NCBI GenBank assembly: GCA_963728445.1
Contig: CAVSJO010000006.1
Location: 1,364,001-1,428,000 of the forward strand
DNA from: CAVSJO01 sp963728445
Lineage (GTDB): Bacteria > Gemmatimonadota > Gemmatimonadetes > Longimicrobiales > RSA9
Direction of reading: 5' to 3'
DNA: 64,000 nt
This document shows, one piece after another, positions 55,001-62,129 of the stretch. The translations under genes and the position numbers were made by a program. Every line of letters starts with the position of its first letter. Position 1 is the stretch's first letter. A model generated the notes under the pieces. The model saw only the letters and a list, made by a program, of their open reading frames with translations, did not search any database and was not told where the DNA came from.

Positions 55001-55113
55001 ACTGGGGCAGCGTGACGTCGCCGCGGGCGGCATGGGCGGCGGAGACCGGGAGGCTCCTGCCGGAGTACGCCCCGCTGGTGCGACTCCGCGAGGAATTCGG
55101 GGACGGCCGATGA
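52021..55113 (+). CDS. AddB/RecB-like PD-(D/E)XK nuclease with iron-sulfur cysteines
   Basis: A 1030-residue protein of the AddB/inactivated-helicase plus nuclease class. The C-terminal nuclease has RVDRLDALDAGGLRIVDYKTG, with the catalytic Asp and Lys. Iron-sulfur Cys are in LGACPLQFFYKYVLGI and in DCKYCDYAAVC (C-x2-C-x5-C), as in AddB. The N-terminal part has no clear Walker A and corresponds to the inactive helicase region that recognises chi-like sites in AddAB. It is coupled by an ATGA overlap to an active UvrD/AddA-like gene. The start is GTG at 52021 (VNDDVGTQASGLLRSL); upstream sequence belongs to the hsp20 terminator region. Confidence 0.85.
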   Translation: MNDDVGTQASGLLRSLAEATRANPFGRKLLVCEWPAEGRELLRTLALSGTPWLGWESVSARQLALHLVGETLAAEGLTTADAFDMVALVDAAIDDAMEAAGAGPFGREVPPAYREPIRRAVETLREGGVSPDGLRRSPDPDGRLAFLARLLERVESGLARASLVDGAGLLGRAAARLEGESREGVLSDTQVFLLPGLGARGVAGRLMRALESIGASTLAADSPAGIEPPPGTVWASRAEREGPPTEPVLFAAATPADEIREVLRRLVYAGVAWDQVEIVAMDGDVYGVAMDGLARRLGIPVTYAAGLDARRTRVGRVAEAYFEWVMDGYPADVIRRLLETGDVAPREPADAGAEARRPSGPALARRLRRLRVGWGYDRYLEAVDRARAALEGESDPDDDGRDEFEVQRAELETLRDLLAPVLAATPRLDGRHAVEFARTSPARLAEGLLALLEFVPRGDAVEAAVRAVLVDRLRRARETLSRSTGWRAATAMLRARLQTRVSAASESGRAAPWTSTAGALHLSTVSSGGLSGRSHTFVVGLAAGALPGAAVDPLLGDRERAAVGLPTSAERLAVERHALAAMLARLRGRVTLSYAAWDMSEGRVVAPAPEMLHALRVREGDDALTYDDLRRHLGALAGAVPSAGLLDDTDVWLRAIAAPDGSLRDGTAAVRVLHPSLNAGLTAAEARVSDTFSAWNGRVDAAESLDPRAGGDVFSASGLETLGACPLQFFYKYVLGIRYVRDPEYDPESWLDALERGSLLHAVFERTVGHDGSVFDAGVERWADARLEERAMRVLGEEVERVLHRLPAPNEAVLRAEVEALEADVGSFVSMLRSNRPRVLRTELAFGPRSDAGSEGEVELEIGGGGLQVRGRVDRLDALDAGGLRIVDYKTGRADRYSVGVPFAGGRRLQHLLYSLAVERLRPDESVRVMEYQFPTVKGENEVRAYPRAMLEEGRDVLEILLDLAASGRFLPTFHDGDCKYCDYAAVCRVAVDDWGSVTSPRAAWAAETGRLLPEYAPLVRLREEFGDGR

Positions 55114-58100
55114 CGTGGATCCCGACGGACCAGACGGCGCGTGATCGCATCCGGACGGAGCTCGATACGAATCTCCTCGTGGAGGCGGGTGCCGGATCGG
55201 GCAAGACCACGTCGATGGTGTCCAGGATGGTCGCGCTCGTGCGCGACGGACGGGACGTGGAGCGGATGGCTGCGGTGACGTTCACGCGGAAGGCGGCCGC
55301 AGAGCTGCGGGAGCGCTTCCAGGAGGAGCTGGAGAATGCTTACCGGCGCGCGCACGCCGAGGCGGATGCCGAAGCCACGGACCGGTTCCGGCGGGCCCTC
55401 GACGGACTCGATCGCGGGTTCCTCGGAACCATCCACGCGTTCTGCGCGCGACTTCTCCGGGAGTATCCGCTGGAGGCGGGTGTTCCGCCTGAGTTCGAAG
55501 AGGTTTCCGGTGCCGACGAGGACCGATTGCGCCGCGAGAGCTGGTCGCGCTTCCTTGAGCGACTCGCCGGGCGCGGGCGCTCGCGTGTCCTCGCGGCGCT
55601 GGCCCGCGCAGGGCTCACCCCCGCACAGCTTCGCGGGGCCTTCGACGAGGTTAGCGCGAACCCGGACGTCCACTATCCGGCACCGGTGGCAGTGGATCCG
55701 CAGCCCGCGGAAATCGACGCTGTCCGCCGTTCGCTCCTGCACCTGCACGACGAGGCGCTGCGGCTGTTGCCGGCGCAGGACCATCCCGATGGCCGGGACA
55801 AGCTCCAGAGCCTGGTGCACCGGCTCAAGTACCTGCGGTTCGTCCTCGGCTGGGACCGGGACGGCTTCTTCCTCGCGGCCCTGGAGGATGCGGTACAATC
55901 TTCCTGCAAGGTGACGCAGAAGCGCTGGGCGGAAGACCGGGAGGGGAAGCGGGCGGCGAAGGAGCTCGGCGAGGAATGGGCGGACTTCTGCCGTGAGGAT
56001 GGGCGTGCCTACCGTCTTCTTCGCACGTGGTGGGCGGCGCGCTATCGCGTTGCGGTGCGCTTCGTCCGTGCCGCAGCGGGCGCGTACGAGGCGGACCGCC
56101 TGCGGCTGGGACGGCTGACGTTCCAGGACCTGCTCGTCCGAACGGCTGCGTTGCTGCGGCAGCACCCGGCAGTGCGCCGGGAACTCGGCGAGCGCTACCG
56201 CTGGCTACTGGTCGACGAGTTCCAGGACACGGATCCGCTCCAGGCCGAGATCCTGTTCCTGTTGACCTCCGTACCCGGCGACGGCGATGACACCGCTTCC
56301 GTTGGATCCGGCGCGGCCCACGCGGGCGCCACGGCCTGGCACGCGTCAACGCCCCATCCCGGGGCCCTGTTCGTGGTCGGCGACCCGAAGCAGAGCATCT
56401 ATCGGTTCCGCCGTGCGGACATCGCAGTCTACAACCAGGTGAAGCGCGCCTTCGGGCGCTTCGGTGACGTCGTCGGGCTCACGACGAACTTCCGCTCACG
56501 GGAGCCGATCGAACGCTTCGTGAACGACGTGTTCCGTGATCGCTTCCCCGCGCAGGCGACCGAGCACCAGGCGGCGTTCGCCGAGATGCGCGTCAAGCCC
56601 GGCGAATCGGAAAACCAGCAGGGCGTGTTCTGGTACGCCATACAGCCGGATGGTGGGCGCGGTCGGTACAGCGGCGCTCGCATCGCCGGGCCGGACGCAA
56701 GGGCCGTCGCATCCTGGATCCGGACGCGGGTCGACTCGGGTGAGCGCCGCTACGGCGACTTCCTTTTGCTCTCAACGCGAAAGAAGGTGCTGGCGACCTA
56801 CGCGCGCGCACTCGAGGCGCGGGGCGTGCCGGTGCAGGTGACGGGAGCCGGCGTGGGCGCCGACGAGGAGCTGAGCGAGCTGCTGGTCCTGCTCTGCGCT
56901 CTCGCCGATCCAGGCGACCCGGTCCTCACCCTCGCCGCGCTGGAGGGACTGTATTTCGGGCTGTCCCACCCACAGCTCCTCGCCCATGCTCGTGCCGGAA
57001 ACCCCTTCTCCTTCGTCCATGACCCGGGAACGGGCGCGGTCGCGGACGCGCTGCGGACGCTGCGCAGGTTCTGGGAAGTGACGCGCAGCTTCCCGGCCGA
57101 CGTCGCGGTGACGAAGCTCGTGGCCGAACTCGGCATCCTTCCCTGGGCGGCGGCAGGCGAGCTCGGAGCCACCCGGGCGGGCGCGGTGCTCTATGTGCTG
57201 GATGCCCTTCGCGTCGCGGCGGGCGACGGTGCAACGTCCCTCGCCGCGGCCATCGACGTGATCGAAGCGGCGCTGGAGGAGGAAGTCGACGCCTCGCTCA
57301 TGCCCGGCGAGAGCGATGCAGTGCGGCTCATGAACCTGCACAAGGCGAAGGGGCTCGAGGCGCCTGTCGTGGTGCTGGCGTATCCGGCAAAGGTGGAGGA
57401 TCGCCCGATCGAGCGGCACATCGACCGGGACGCCGCCGGCCGCGCCATCGGCTGGATGCGCATCCAGGACGCGACGCGGCAGGGGCCCCGCATCCTTGCG
57501 CAGCCGCTTGCATGGTCCGCGCACGAGGCGGCGGAGCAGCCGTATTCGACGGCGGAGGACGTGCGGCTGTTGTACGTCGCGGCGACCCGGGCGAAGGAGG
57601 AGCTCGTCGTCGCGCGCTGCGACGCGACCGAGGACGGCTCGTGCTGGTCGGACCTGCACGCGAGCCTGGACGCTCCTGGGCAGGCGGAGCGGATCGACCT
57701 TCCGAGCGTGCCGTCGGAGCCGCGCCCGCGCCTGCCCGACGCACCGGACGAGATCCGTCGGCGCATGGAGACGACACAGGCGCGGCGTGAACGCAGCGCC
57801 GAGCCCACCTACCGCGCGCGGCCCGTGACGGCCCGCGTTCACGGAGACGGAGCCGGAGCGATCGTGCGGGATGGGCTACCGGTGGATGCGGCTGGGCATC
57901 CGCCCGTCCGAACGGAGCTGATCCACCTGCGTCCCGGCGGAGAAGAGGGCGACGACCACCAGGCGCCCGCGCGAGGGCGCGAATGGGGCAGCGCCGTGCA
58001 CCGCGCTCTGGAGGCTGCCGGGCGAGGCGCGACGGGAGAGTCCCTGCGGCGACTCTGTCGCCTCGCCCTGAAGGAATTCGAGCGTCCCGTCGACGACGCA

Positions 58101-58448
58101 GGCGACCCCGTCGAGCTGGACGAGCTTATCTCGCTCGTGGAGCGGGTCCTCGAGTCGGACGTGTGGGCCCGTGTCCGGTCGGGGCGCTCGGTGCTCGTGG
58201 AGGTTCCGTTCGCGTTCGCCGTGGACGCCGAAACGGCTGCGGAGCTGGGCGTCGAGTCTCCCGCCGCCACGGAGCTGCTGGAAGGCGTTATCGATCTCGC
58301 GTTCCAGGACGAAGCCGGGGCGTGGACGATCATCGATTTCAAGACGGACGCCCGTCTGGATCCCGAGCGGGAAGCCCTTTACCGACGCCAGCTGCGGGTG
58401 TACGCGGAAGGCTTCACGCGAAGCGCAGGCGCGGGTGAACCGGGCTAA
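55110..58448 (+). CDS. AddA-like UvrD helicase/exonuclease
   Basis: A 1112-residue superfamily 1 helicase-nuclease. Visible motifs: Walker A EAGAGSGKTTSM (about 25-36), FTRKAAAELRERF, GTIHAFCARLLREYP, LLVDEFQDTDPLQ, FVVGDPKQSIYRFRRADI, LTTNFRS and LMNLHKAKGLEAPVVVLA. The final VRLLYVAATRAKEEL is motif VI. The C-terminal PD-(D/E)XK nuclease has EGVIDLAFQDEAGAWTIIDFKTD. With the preceding gene it should process double-strand breaks for RecA loading. ATG 55110 overlaps the AddB-like stop (ATGA). The two nuclease domains match AddAB, not RecBCD. No recC or recD homolog is present. Confidence 0.9.
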   Translation: MTWIPTDQTARDRIRTELDTNLLVEAGAGSGKTTSMVSRMVALVRDGRDVERMAAVTFTRKAAAELRERFQEELENAYRRAHAEADAEATDRFRRALDGLDRGFLGTIHAFCARLLREYPLEAGVPPEFEEVSGADEDRLRRESWSRFLERLAGRGRSRVLAALARAGLTPAQLRGAFDEVSANPDVHYPAPVAVDPQPAEIDAVRRSLLHLHDEALRLLPAQDHPDGRDKLQSLVHRLKYLRFVLGWDRDGFFLAALEDAVQSSCKVTQKRWAEDREGKRAAKELGEEWADFCREDGRAYRLLRTWWAARYRVAVRFVRAAAGAYEADRLRLGRLTFQDLLVRTAALLRQHPAVRRELGERYRWLLVDEFQDTDPLQAEILFLLTSVPGDGDDTASVGSGAAHAGATAWHASTPHPGALFVVGDPKQSIYRFRRADIAVYNQVKRAFGRFGDVVGLTTNFRSREPIERFVNDVFRDRFPAQATEHQAAFAEMRVKPGESENQQGVFWYAIQPDGGRGRYSGARIAGPDARAVASWIRTRVDSGERRYGDFLLLSTRKKVLATYARALEARGVPVQVTGAGVGADEELSELLVLLCALADPGDPVLTLAALEGLYFGLSHPQLLAHARAGNPFSFVHDPGTGAVADALRTLRRFWEVTRSFPADVAVTKLVAELGILPWAAAGELGATRAGAVLYVLDALRVAAGDGATSLAAAIDVIEAALEEEVDASLMPGESDAVRLMNLHKAKGLEAPVVVLAYPAKVEDRPIERHIDRDAAGRAIGWMRIQDATRQGPRILAQPLAWSAHEAAEQPYSTAEDVRLLYVAATRAKEELVVARCDATEDGSCWSDLHASLDAPGQAERIDLPSVPSEPRPRLPDAPDEIRRRMETTQARRERSAEPTYRARPVTARVHGDGAGAIVRDGLPVDAAGHPPVRTELIHLRPGGEEGDDHQAPARGREWGSAVHRALEAAGRGATGESLRRLCRLALKEFERPVDDAGDPVELDELISLVERVLESDVWARVRSGRSVLVEVPFAFAVDAETAAELGVESPAATELLEGVIDLAFQDEAGAWTIIDFKTDARLDPEREALYRRQLRVYAEGFTRSAGAGEPG

Positions 58449-59251
58449 TGTCCCGGGAGCGGCGTGTCCGGCCCTTCCAGCCGCCGCATCCACGCCGTCA
58501 CCGCGTCCGCCGTCTCCGTCAGCGCTTCTTCGTCCGTGCGCCCCGACCGCTTGAGCACGTGGAAGGCGTGGTCGGCTCCCTCGACCACGTGGACGTCGGC
58601 CCCGGGCGCATGACGGGCGAGGGCGTCGCGCAGCAGGTCGAGGTCGGCCAGCGCGTCCCGCGTCCCCTGCACGAACAGCATGGGCGCCTCGATGCGCGCC
58701 AGGTGTTCGGCCCGCCGGACGTCCGGTTTCTTCGCCGCGTGCAGGGGGAAGCCGAGCATGACGAGCCCGCGCACGTGCGGCAGCGGCGCCTCCGCCTGGG
58801 CCTCCGACGTCATCCGGCCGCCGAACGACTTCCCGCCGGCGAACATCGGGAGCGGCGTCAGGGCCTCCGTTCGATCGTCACCTTCGCGCCCGCCGGCCGC
58901 CCGCCGCGGTGCCCCCGCGGCCAGTCGCGCGCCCTCCGCCACCGCCGCGCGCACAGCCGCGACGGCCACGGCTGGACGGTCCGGTCGTCTGCTGCCCGCC
59001 TCCATGTAGGGGAACTGCCAGCGCAGCGTGGCGACGCCGCGCTCGGCGAGAAGGCGCGCTACAGCTTCCATGAACGGGTGCTCCATGCCGGCGCCCGCGC
59101 CGTGGGCGAGGACGAGGAGAGCCCGGGCGTCGGCCGGGCGGAGAAGCAGGCCCGAGACGGGTCCGGACGGTGTCTGGAAGCGGACCCTTCGCGGGGCCGG
59201 CGTCGCCCCGTTTTCAGACGCCGTCGCCCCGTTTTCAGACGTCGCCGCCAT
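58445..59251 (-). CDS. Alpha/beta-hydrolase (KANL3/Tex30-like)
   Basis: A 268-residue serine hydrolase-fold protein. The nucleophile Ser lies in AGGKSFGGRM, the oxyanion motif in VLAHGAGAGMEHPFM, the Asp in QGTRDALAD and the His in ADHAFHVLKRSG. This matches the KANL3/Tex30-type family of small hydrolases with unknown substrate. The N-terminus is encoded by two 21-bp direct repeats (59201-59221 and 59222-59242), giving ATSENGATASENGAT. The segment before GGKSF is expanded relative to what I would expect. The stop overlaps the AddA-like stop tail to tail. It is coupled (TGATG) to the upstream hypothetical gene. Confidence 0.8.
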   Translation of the reverse strand: MAATSENGATASENGATPAPRRVRFQTPSGPVSGLLLRPADARALLVLAHGAGAGMEHPFMEAVARLLAERGVATLRWQFPYMEAGSRRPDRPAVAVAAVRAAVAEGARLAAGAPRRAAGGREGDDRTEALTPLPMFAGGKSFGGRMTSEAQAEAPLPHVRGLVMLGFPLHAAKKPDVRRAEHLARIEAPMLFVQGTRDALADLDLLRDALARHAPGADVHVVEGADHAFHVLKRSGRTDEEALTETADAVTAWMRRLEGPDTPLPGH

Positions 59252-59652
59252 CAGATGGGCCGGTACACGCCGATCCGGAGCGCCGGCTCGATCCGATAGG
59301 TGAAGTGCAGCCGCTCGCCGAGGGGCTCGCGGATCGTGGTGGTCGTGTCCCGCGTCTTGGGATGGTCGGGCCCGCTCTCGTTCTCGACGAGGAGCACGGC
59401 GCCGTCGACTTCCGACTCGAGCCTCTCCAGGTCCCGGAGCAGCACGGCCAGGACCTTCTGCTCGACCTCGTCCTTCACGTCGCCGTCGGCGCTCGCCGTG
59501 AGGCTCCGCTCCCCGACCTTCTCGTGTCCCGCCAGCCACGCCTCCGCGTCCATGGCCTCGCCGTCCCTGCGGAAGGCGACCTCCGTGAGCGCCCGGGCGT
59601 CGAAGTGTGGGCGCACGGGCTGGATGCGGATGCCGAATCGTCGCAGGATCAT
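59251..59652 (-). CDS. Hypothetical protein
   Basis: A 133-residue soluble protein. It begins MILRRFGIRIQPVRPHFDARALTEVAFRRDG and ends with a beta-rich stretch (LHFTYRIEPALRIGVYRPI). A charged central helix (DVKDEVEQKVLAVLLRDLERLESEVDG) is followed by VLLVENESGPDHPKTRDTTTT. I do not recognise a family. It lies upstream of, and overlaps, the alpha/beta-hydrolase gene by one base (TGATG), so they form a two-gene operon. ATG 59652 is used since sequence further upstream is Arg-rich and unlikely to be coding. Confidence 0.6.
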   Translation of the reverse strand: MILRRFGIRIQPVRPHFDARALTEVAFRRDGEAMDAEAWLAGHEKVGERSLTASADGDVKDEVEQKVLAVLLRDLERLESEVDGAVLLVENESGPDHPKTRDTTTTIREPLGERLHFTYRIEPALRIGVYRPI

Positions 59653-59787
59653 TGCTCTCTCGATGGTGGAGTCCCGGGGAGTGCCCGAAAGATACGCACG
59701 CCCGGGGCGTCCGCGGGAGGCCCCCGGCGACGCTCGGCGTCGACGGCGGCGCTTACCTGCCGGCTCGACGCGCGTTAGGATGAATGC

Positions 59788-60618
59788 ATGTCCACCCGCC
59801 TGCGCTCCCATCCAGTCCTGGCCGCCGCGGCCGTCGTCATGGTCGCGTGGGTGTGGTGGGCGTGGGCGACGCGGACGCCGAGCACCGATCGGGACTACGT
59901 CCCCGAGCAGTCGCGCCTGCCGGCGGTCAGCGTCGAGGGCGACGAGGTGGACGTCCGGGACGTTCGCAGCTTCGTCTGGCACGACAGCGCGTCCTTCGAC
60001 GCCCGCTGGGTCGACCGGCGCTACGATGCGTCCGCGATACGGAAGGTCTGGCTCGGCCTGTCACCCTTTGCCGCCTGGCGCGGGCCCGCTCACGTCTTCC
60101 TGTCGTTCCAGCTGGGCGACTCGCAGTTCGTCGCGGTCTCGGTCGAGGCGCGGCGGGAGAAGGGGGAGGACTACTCCCCACTCGCCGCGGCCTTCCGGCA
60201 GTACGAGCTCATGATCGTCTTCGCGGAGGAGCCGGATCTCATAGGATTGCGCACGCACGTGTGGAAGGACCCGGTCGAGCTCTACCCGGTCCGGGCGACG
60301 CCGCAGCAGGCGCGCGCGCTCTTCCTCGACCTCGCCCGCCGGGCCGAGTCGCTGCGTACGCACCCGGAGTACTACAACACGCTGACGGACAACTGCGCGA
60401 CCAACCTGGCAGCGGCCGTGAACGACGTGCACCCCGGCCGCGTCGGCGCCACCGTCGCCCTGCTGCTCCCCGGCTACGCGGACCGCTGGGCGGAGAAGAC
60501 CGGCCTGCTGGACGTCACCGGCCCCGTCGATTCCCTCCGCAGCGCCTACCGGATCAACCAGCGCGCCGAAGCCGCCTGGGGCCGCCCCGACTTCTCCGAA
60601 GCCATCCGCCGCCCCTGA
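59788..60618 (+). CDS. DUF4105 (Lnb-type) membrane-anchored protein
   Basis: A 276-residue protein with one N-terminal helix (PVLAAAAVVMVAWVWWAWA) and a DUF4105/Lnb N-terminal periplasmic domain. The family pattern is HVFLSFQLGDSQFVAVSVEARREKGEDYS, then the conserved YYNTLTDNCATNL with the Asn-Cys-Thr-like catalytic-looking Cys (here NCA). The family shows a papain-like arrangement, but no activity is established. ATG 59788 gives a short cytoplasmic start. The stop is followed at once by a tandem repeat. Confidence 0.85.
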   Translation: MSTRLRSHPVLAAAAVVMVAWVWWAWATRTPSTDRDYVPEQSRLPAVSVEGDEVDVRDVRSFVWHDSASFDARWVDRRYDASAIRKVWLGLSPFAAWRGPAHVFLSFQLGDSQFVAVSVEARREKGEDYSPLAAAFRQYELMIVFAEEPDLIGLRTHVWKDPVELYPVRATPQQARALFLDLARRAESLRTHPEYYNTLTDNCATNLAAAVNDVHPGRVGATVALLLPGYADRWAEKTGLLDVTGPVDSLRSAYRINQRAEAAWGRPDFSEAIRRP

Positions 60619-60702
60619 TCGCCCGCAGTCCTCGCCCGCCGTCCATCGCCCGCAGTCCTCGCCCGCAGTCCCCGCCCGCAGTCCCCGCCCGCAGTCCCCC
60701 GC
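60619..60702 (+). repeat. 13-14-bp tandem repeat, CGCCCGCAGTCC type
   Basis: About six imperfect copies of a 13-14-bp unit containing CGCCCGCAGTCC start immediately after the DUF4105 stop. One copy reads CGCCCGCCGTCC. No coding frame is likely. The rest of the 225-bp gap up to the radical SAM gene (60703-60843) is AT-richer and probably holds that gene's promoter, with a CAATCAAAA patch near 60815. Confidence 0.75.
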
Positions 60703-60843
60703 TCCCGCCGTCAGGTTTTTCCCCACGTCCGATCGCCAGCGACTCCCCACACGGAGTTCCTGACACACTCCGACAACTCGGCGACGGCGCGACCGGTAGC
60801 TTTTTTCACGTCAATCAAAACCCCCAGTACCGGAGCTGAGACC

Positions 60844-62127
60844 ATGCCGCACCCCGGCATGCCGATGGACTTCAACGAGTCCCCCTTCCTCGTGATCTGG
60901 GAGACGACGCAGGCGTGCGACCTGGCGTGCAAGCACTGTCGGGCGTCGGCGCAGCCGAACCGGCACCCCGACGAGCTGACGACGGCCGAGGCGAAGAAGC
61001 TGCTGGACGACGTGCGCCGCTTCGGTCCCATCATCTTCGTGTTCTCCGGCGGCGACGCCCTGAAGCGGCCCGACATCCTGGAGCTGGTGGAGTACGGCGC
61101 GAATCTGGGCCTGCGCATGGCCATCACGCCGGCGACGACGCCGCTGTGCAGCCGGGAGATGATCCAGAAGCTGAAGGACGCCGGGCTGTCCCGGCTGGCG
61201 ATCAGCCTGGACGGGTCGAATCCGGGGATCCACGACGAGTTCCGGCAGGTGGACGGCTCGTTCCAGCACGGGCTGCGGATCCTGCGGACGGCGCAGGAGG
61301 TTGGCCTCTCGACGCAGGTGAACACGGTCGTCGCGCGGCACAACCTGGACGACTTCGACGCGCTCTGCGAGCTGATGACCGAGGTCGGCATCGTGTTCTG
61401 GGAGGTGTTCTTCCTGGTGCCGATGGGGCGCGCCAAGCCGGAGGACGTGGCAAGCGCGGAAGCGTTCGAGTCAGTCTTCCACCGGCTCTACGACCTGAGC
61501 GCGACGGCGCCGTTCGACATCAAGGCGACGGCCGCTCCGCAGTACTCGCGGGTCGTGCTGCAGCGGAAGGTGGCGGAGCGTCGTGCCGGCACGCGCAGCG
61601 AGGCGAGCGACGTGCTGACGGACGGCGTCGCCCATTCGCTGGCCGACGGGATCGGGCGGGCGCGCGGCGTGAACGACGGCGACGGCTTCCTCTTCGTGAG
61701 CCACACGGGCGACATCTTCCCGTCCGGCTTCCTGCCCGTGAGCGCGGGCAACTTGCGGACGCACGACCTCCTGGACGTGTACCGCAACTCCGACCTCTTC
61801 CGTTCGCTGCGGGACCGTTCGTCGTTCAAGGGCAAGTGCGGCGTGTGCGAGTACCTGCCGGTTTGCGGCGGGAGTCGCTCCCGGGCCTACGCCGTGACGG
61901 GCGACTACCTGGAGGCGGAGCCCTTCTGTGCGCACGAGCCGAAGCGCTGGCGCCGGATGGTGGAGGCGGGGGAGGTCGAGCCGACGCAGGAGTACTTCCG
62001 GCGTCGCATGCTGAAGCACGGAATCCGGCTGCCGACATTCGCGCCGGCGCTGGACCTGGCGGACGCGTCCTGCAGCTGCACGTGCGGCGGCGGATGCGGC
62101 TCCGGCCGGCGCGAGCCTGCCGCCTGA
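60844..62127 (+). CDS. Radical SAM/SPASM protein, TIGR04053-like
   Basis: A 427-residue radical SAM enzyme. The SAM cluster motif C25-x3-C29-x2-C32 is in CDLACKHC, followed by FSGGDALKRPDI and LDGSNPGIHDEF. The C-terminal SPASM-type domain has CGVCEYLPVCGGSRSRAY and a later Cys (EPFC), so a second iron-sulfur cluster is expected. The layout matches TIGR04053-type proteins. A distinctive tail (about the last 20 residues) is rich in Cys and Gly (SCSCTCGGGCGSG), perhaps binding metal. The next gene, feoB, begins 2 bp after the stop, pointing to a link with iron. The substrate is unknown. Confidence 0.88.
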   Translation: MPHPGMPMDFNESPFLVIWETTQACDLACKHCRASAQPNRHPDELTTAEAKKLLDDVRRFGPIIFVFSGGDALKRPDILELVEYGANLGLRMAITPATTPLCSREMIQKLKDAGLSRLAISLDGSNPGIHDEFRQVDGSFQHGLRILRTAQEVGLSTQVNTVVARHNLDDFDALCELMTEVGIVFWEVFFLVPMGRAKPEDVASAEAFESVFHRLYDLSATAPFDIKATAAPQYSRVVLQRKVAERRAGTRSEASDVLTDGVAHSLADGIGRARGVNDGDGFLFVSHTGDIFPSGFLPVSAGNLRTHDLLDVYRNSDLFRSLRDRSSFKGKCGVCEYLPVCGGSRSRAYAVTGDYLEAEPFCAHEPKRWRRMVEAGEVEPTQEYFRRRMLKHGIRLPTFAPALDLADASCSCTCGGGCGSGRREPAA

Positions 62128-62129
62128 GC

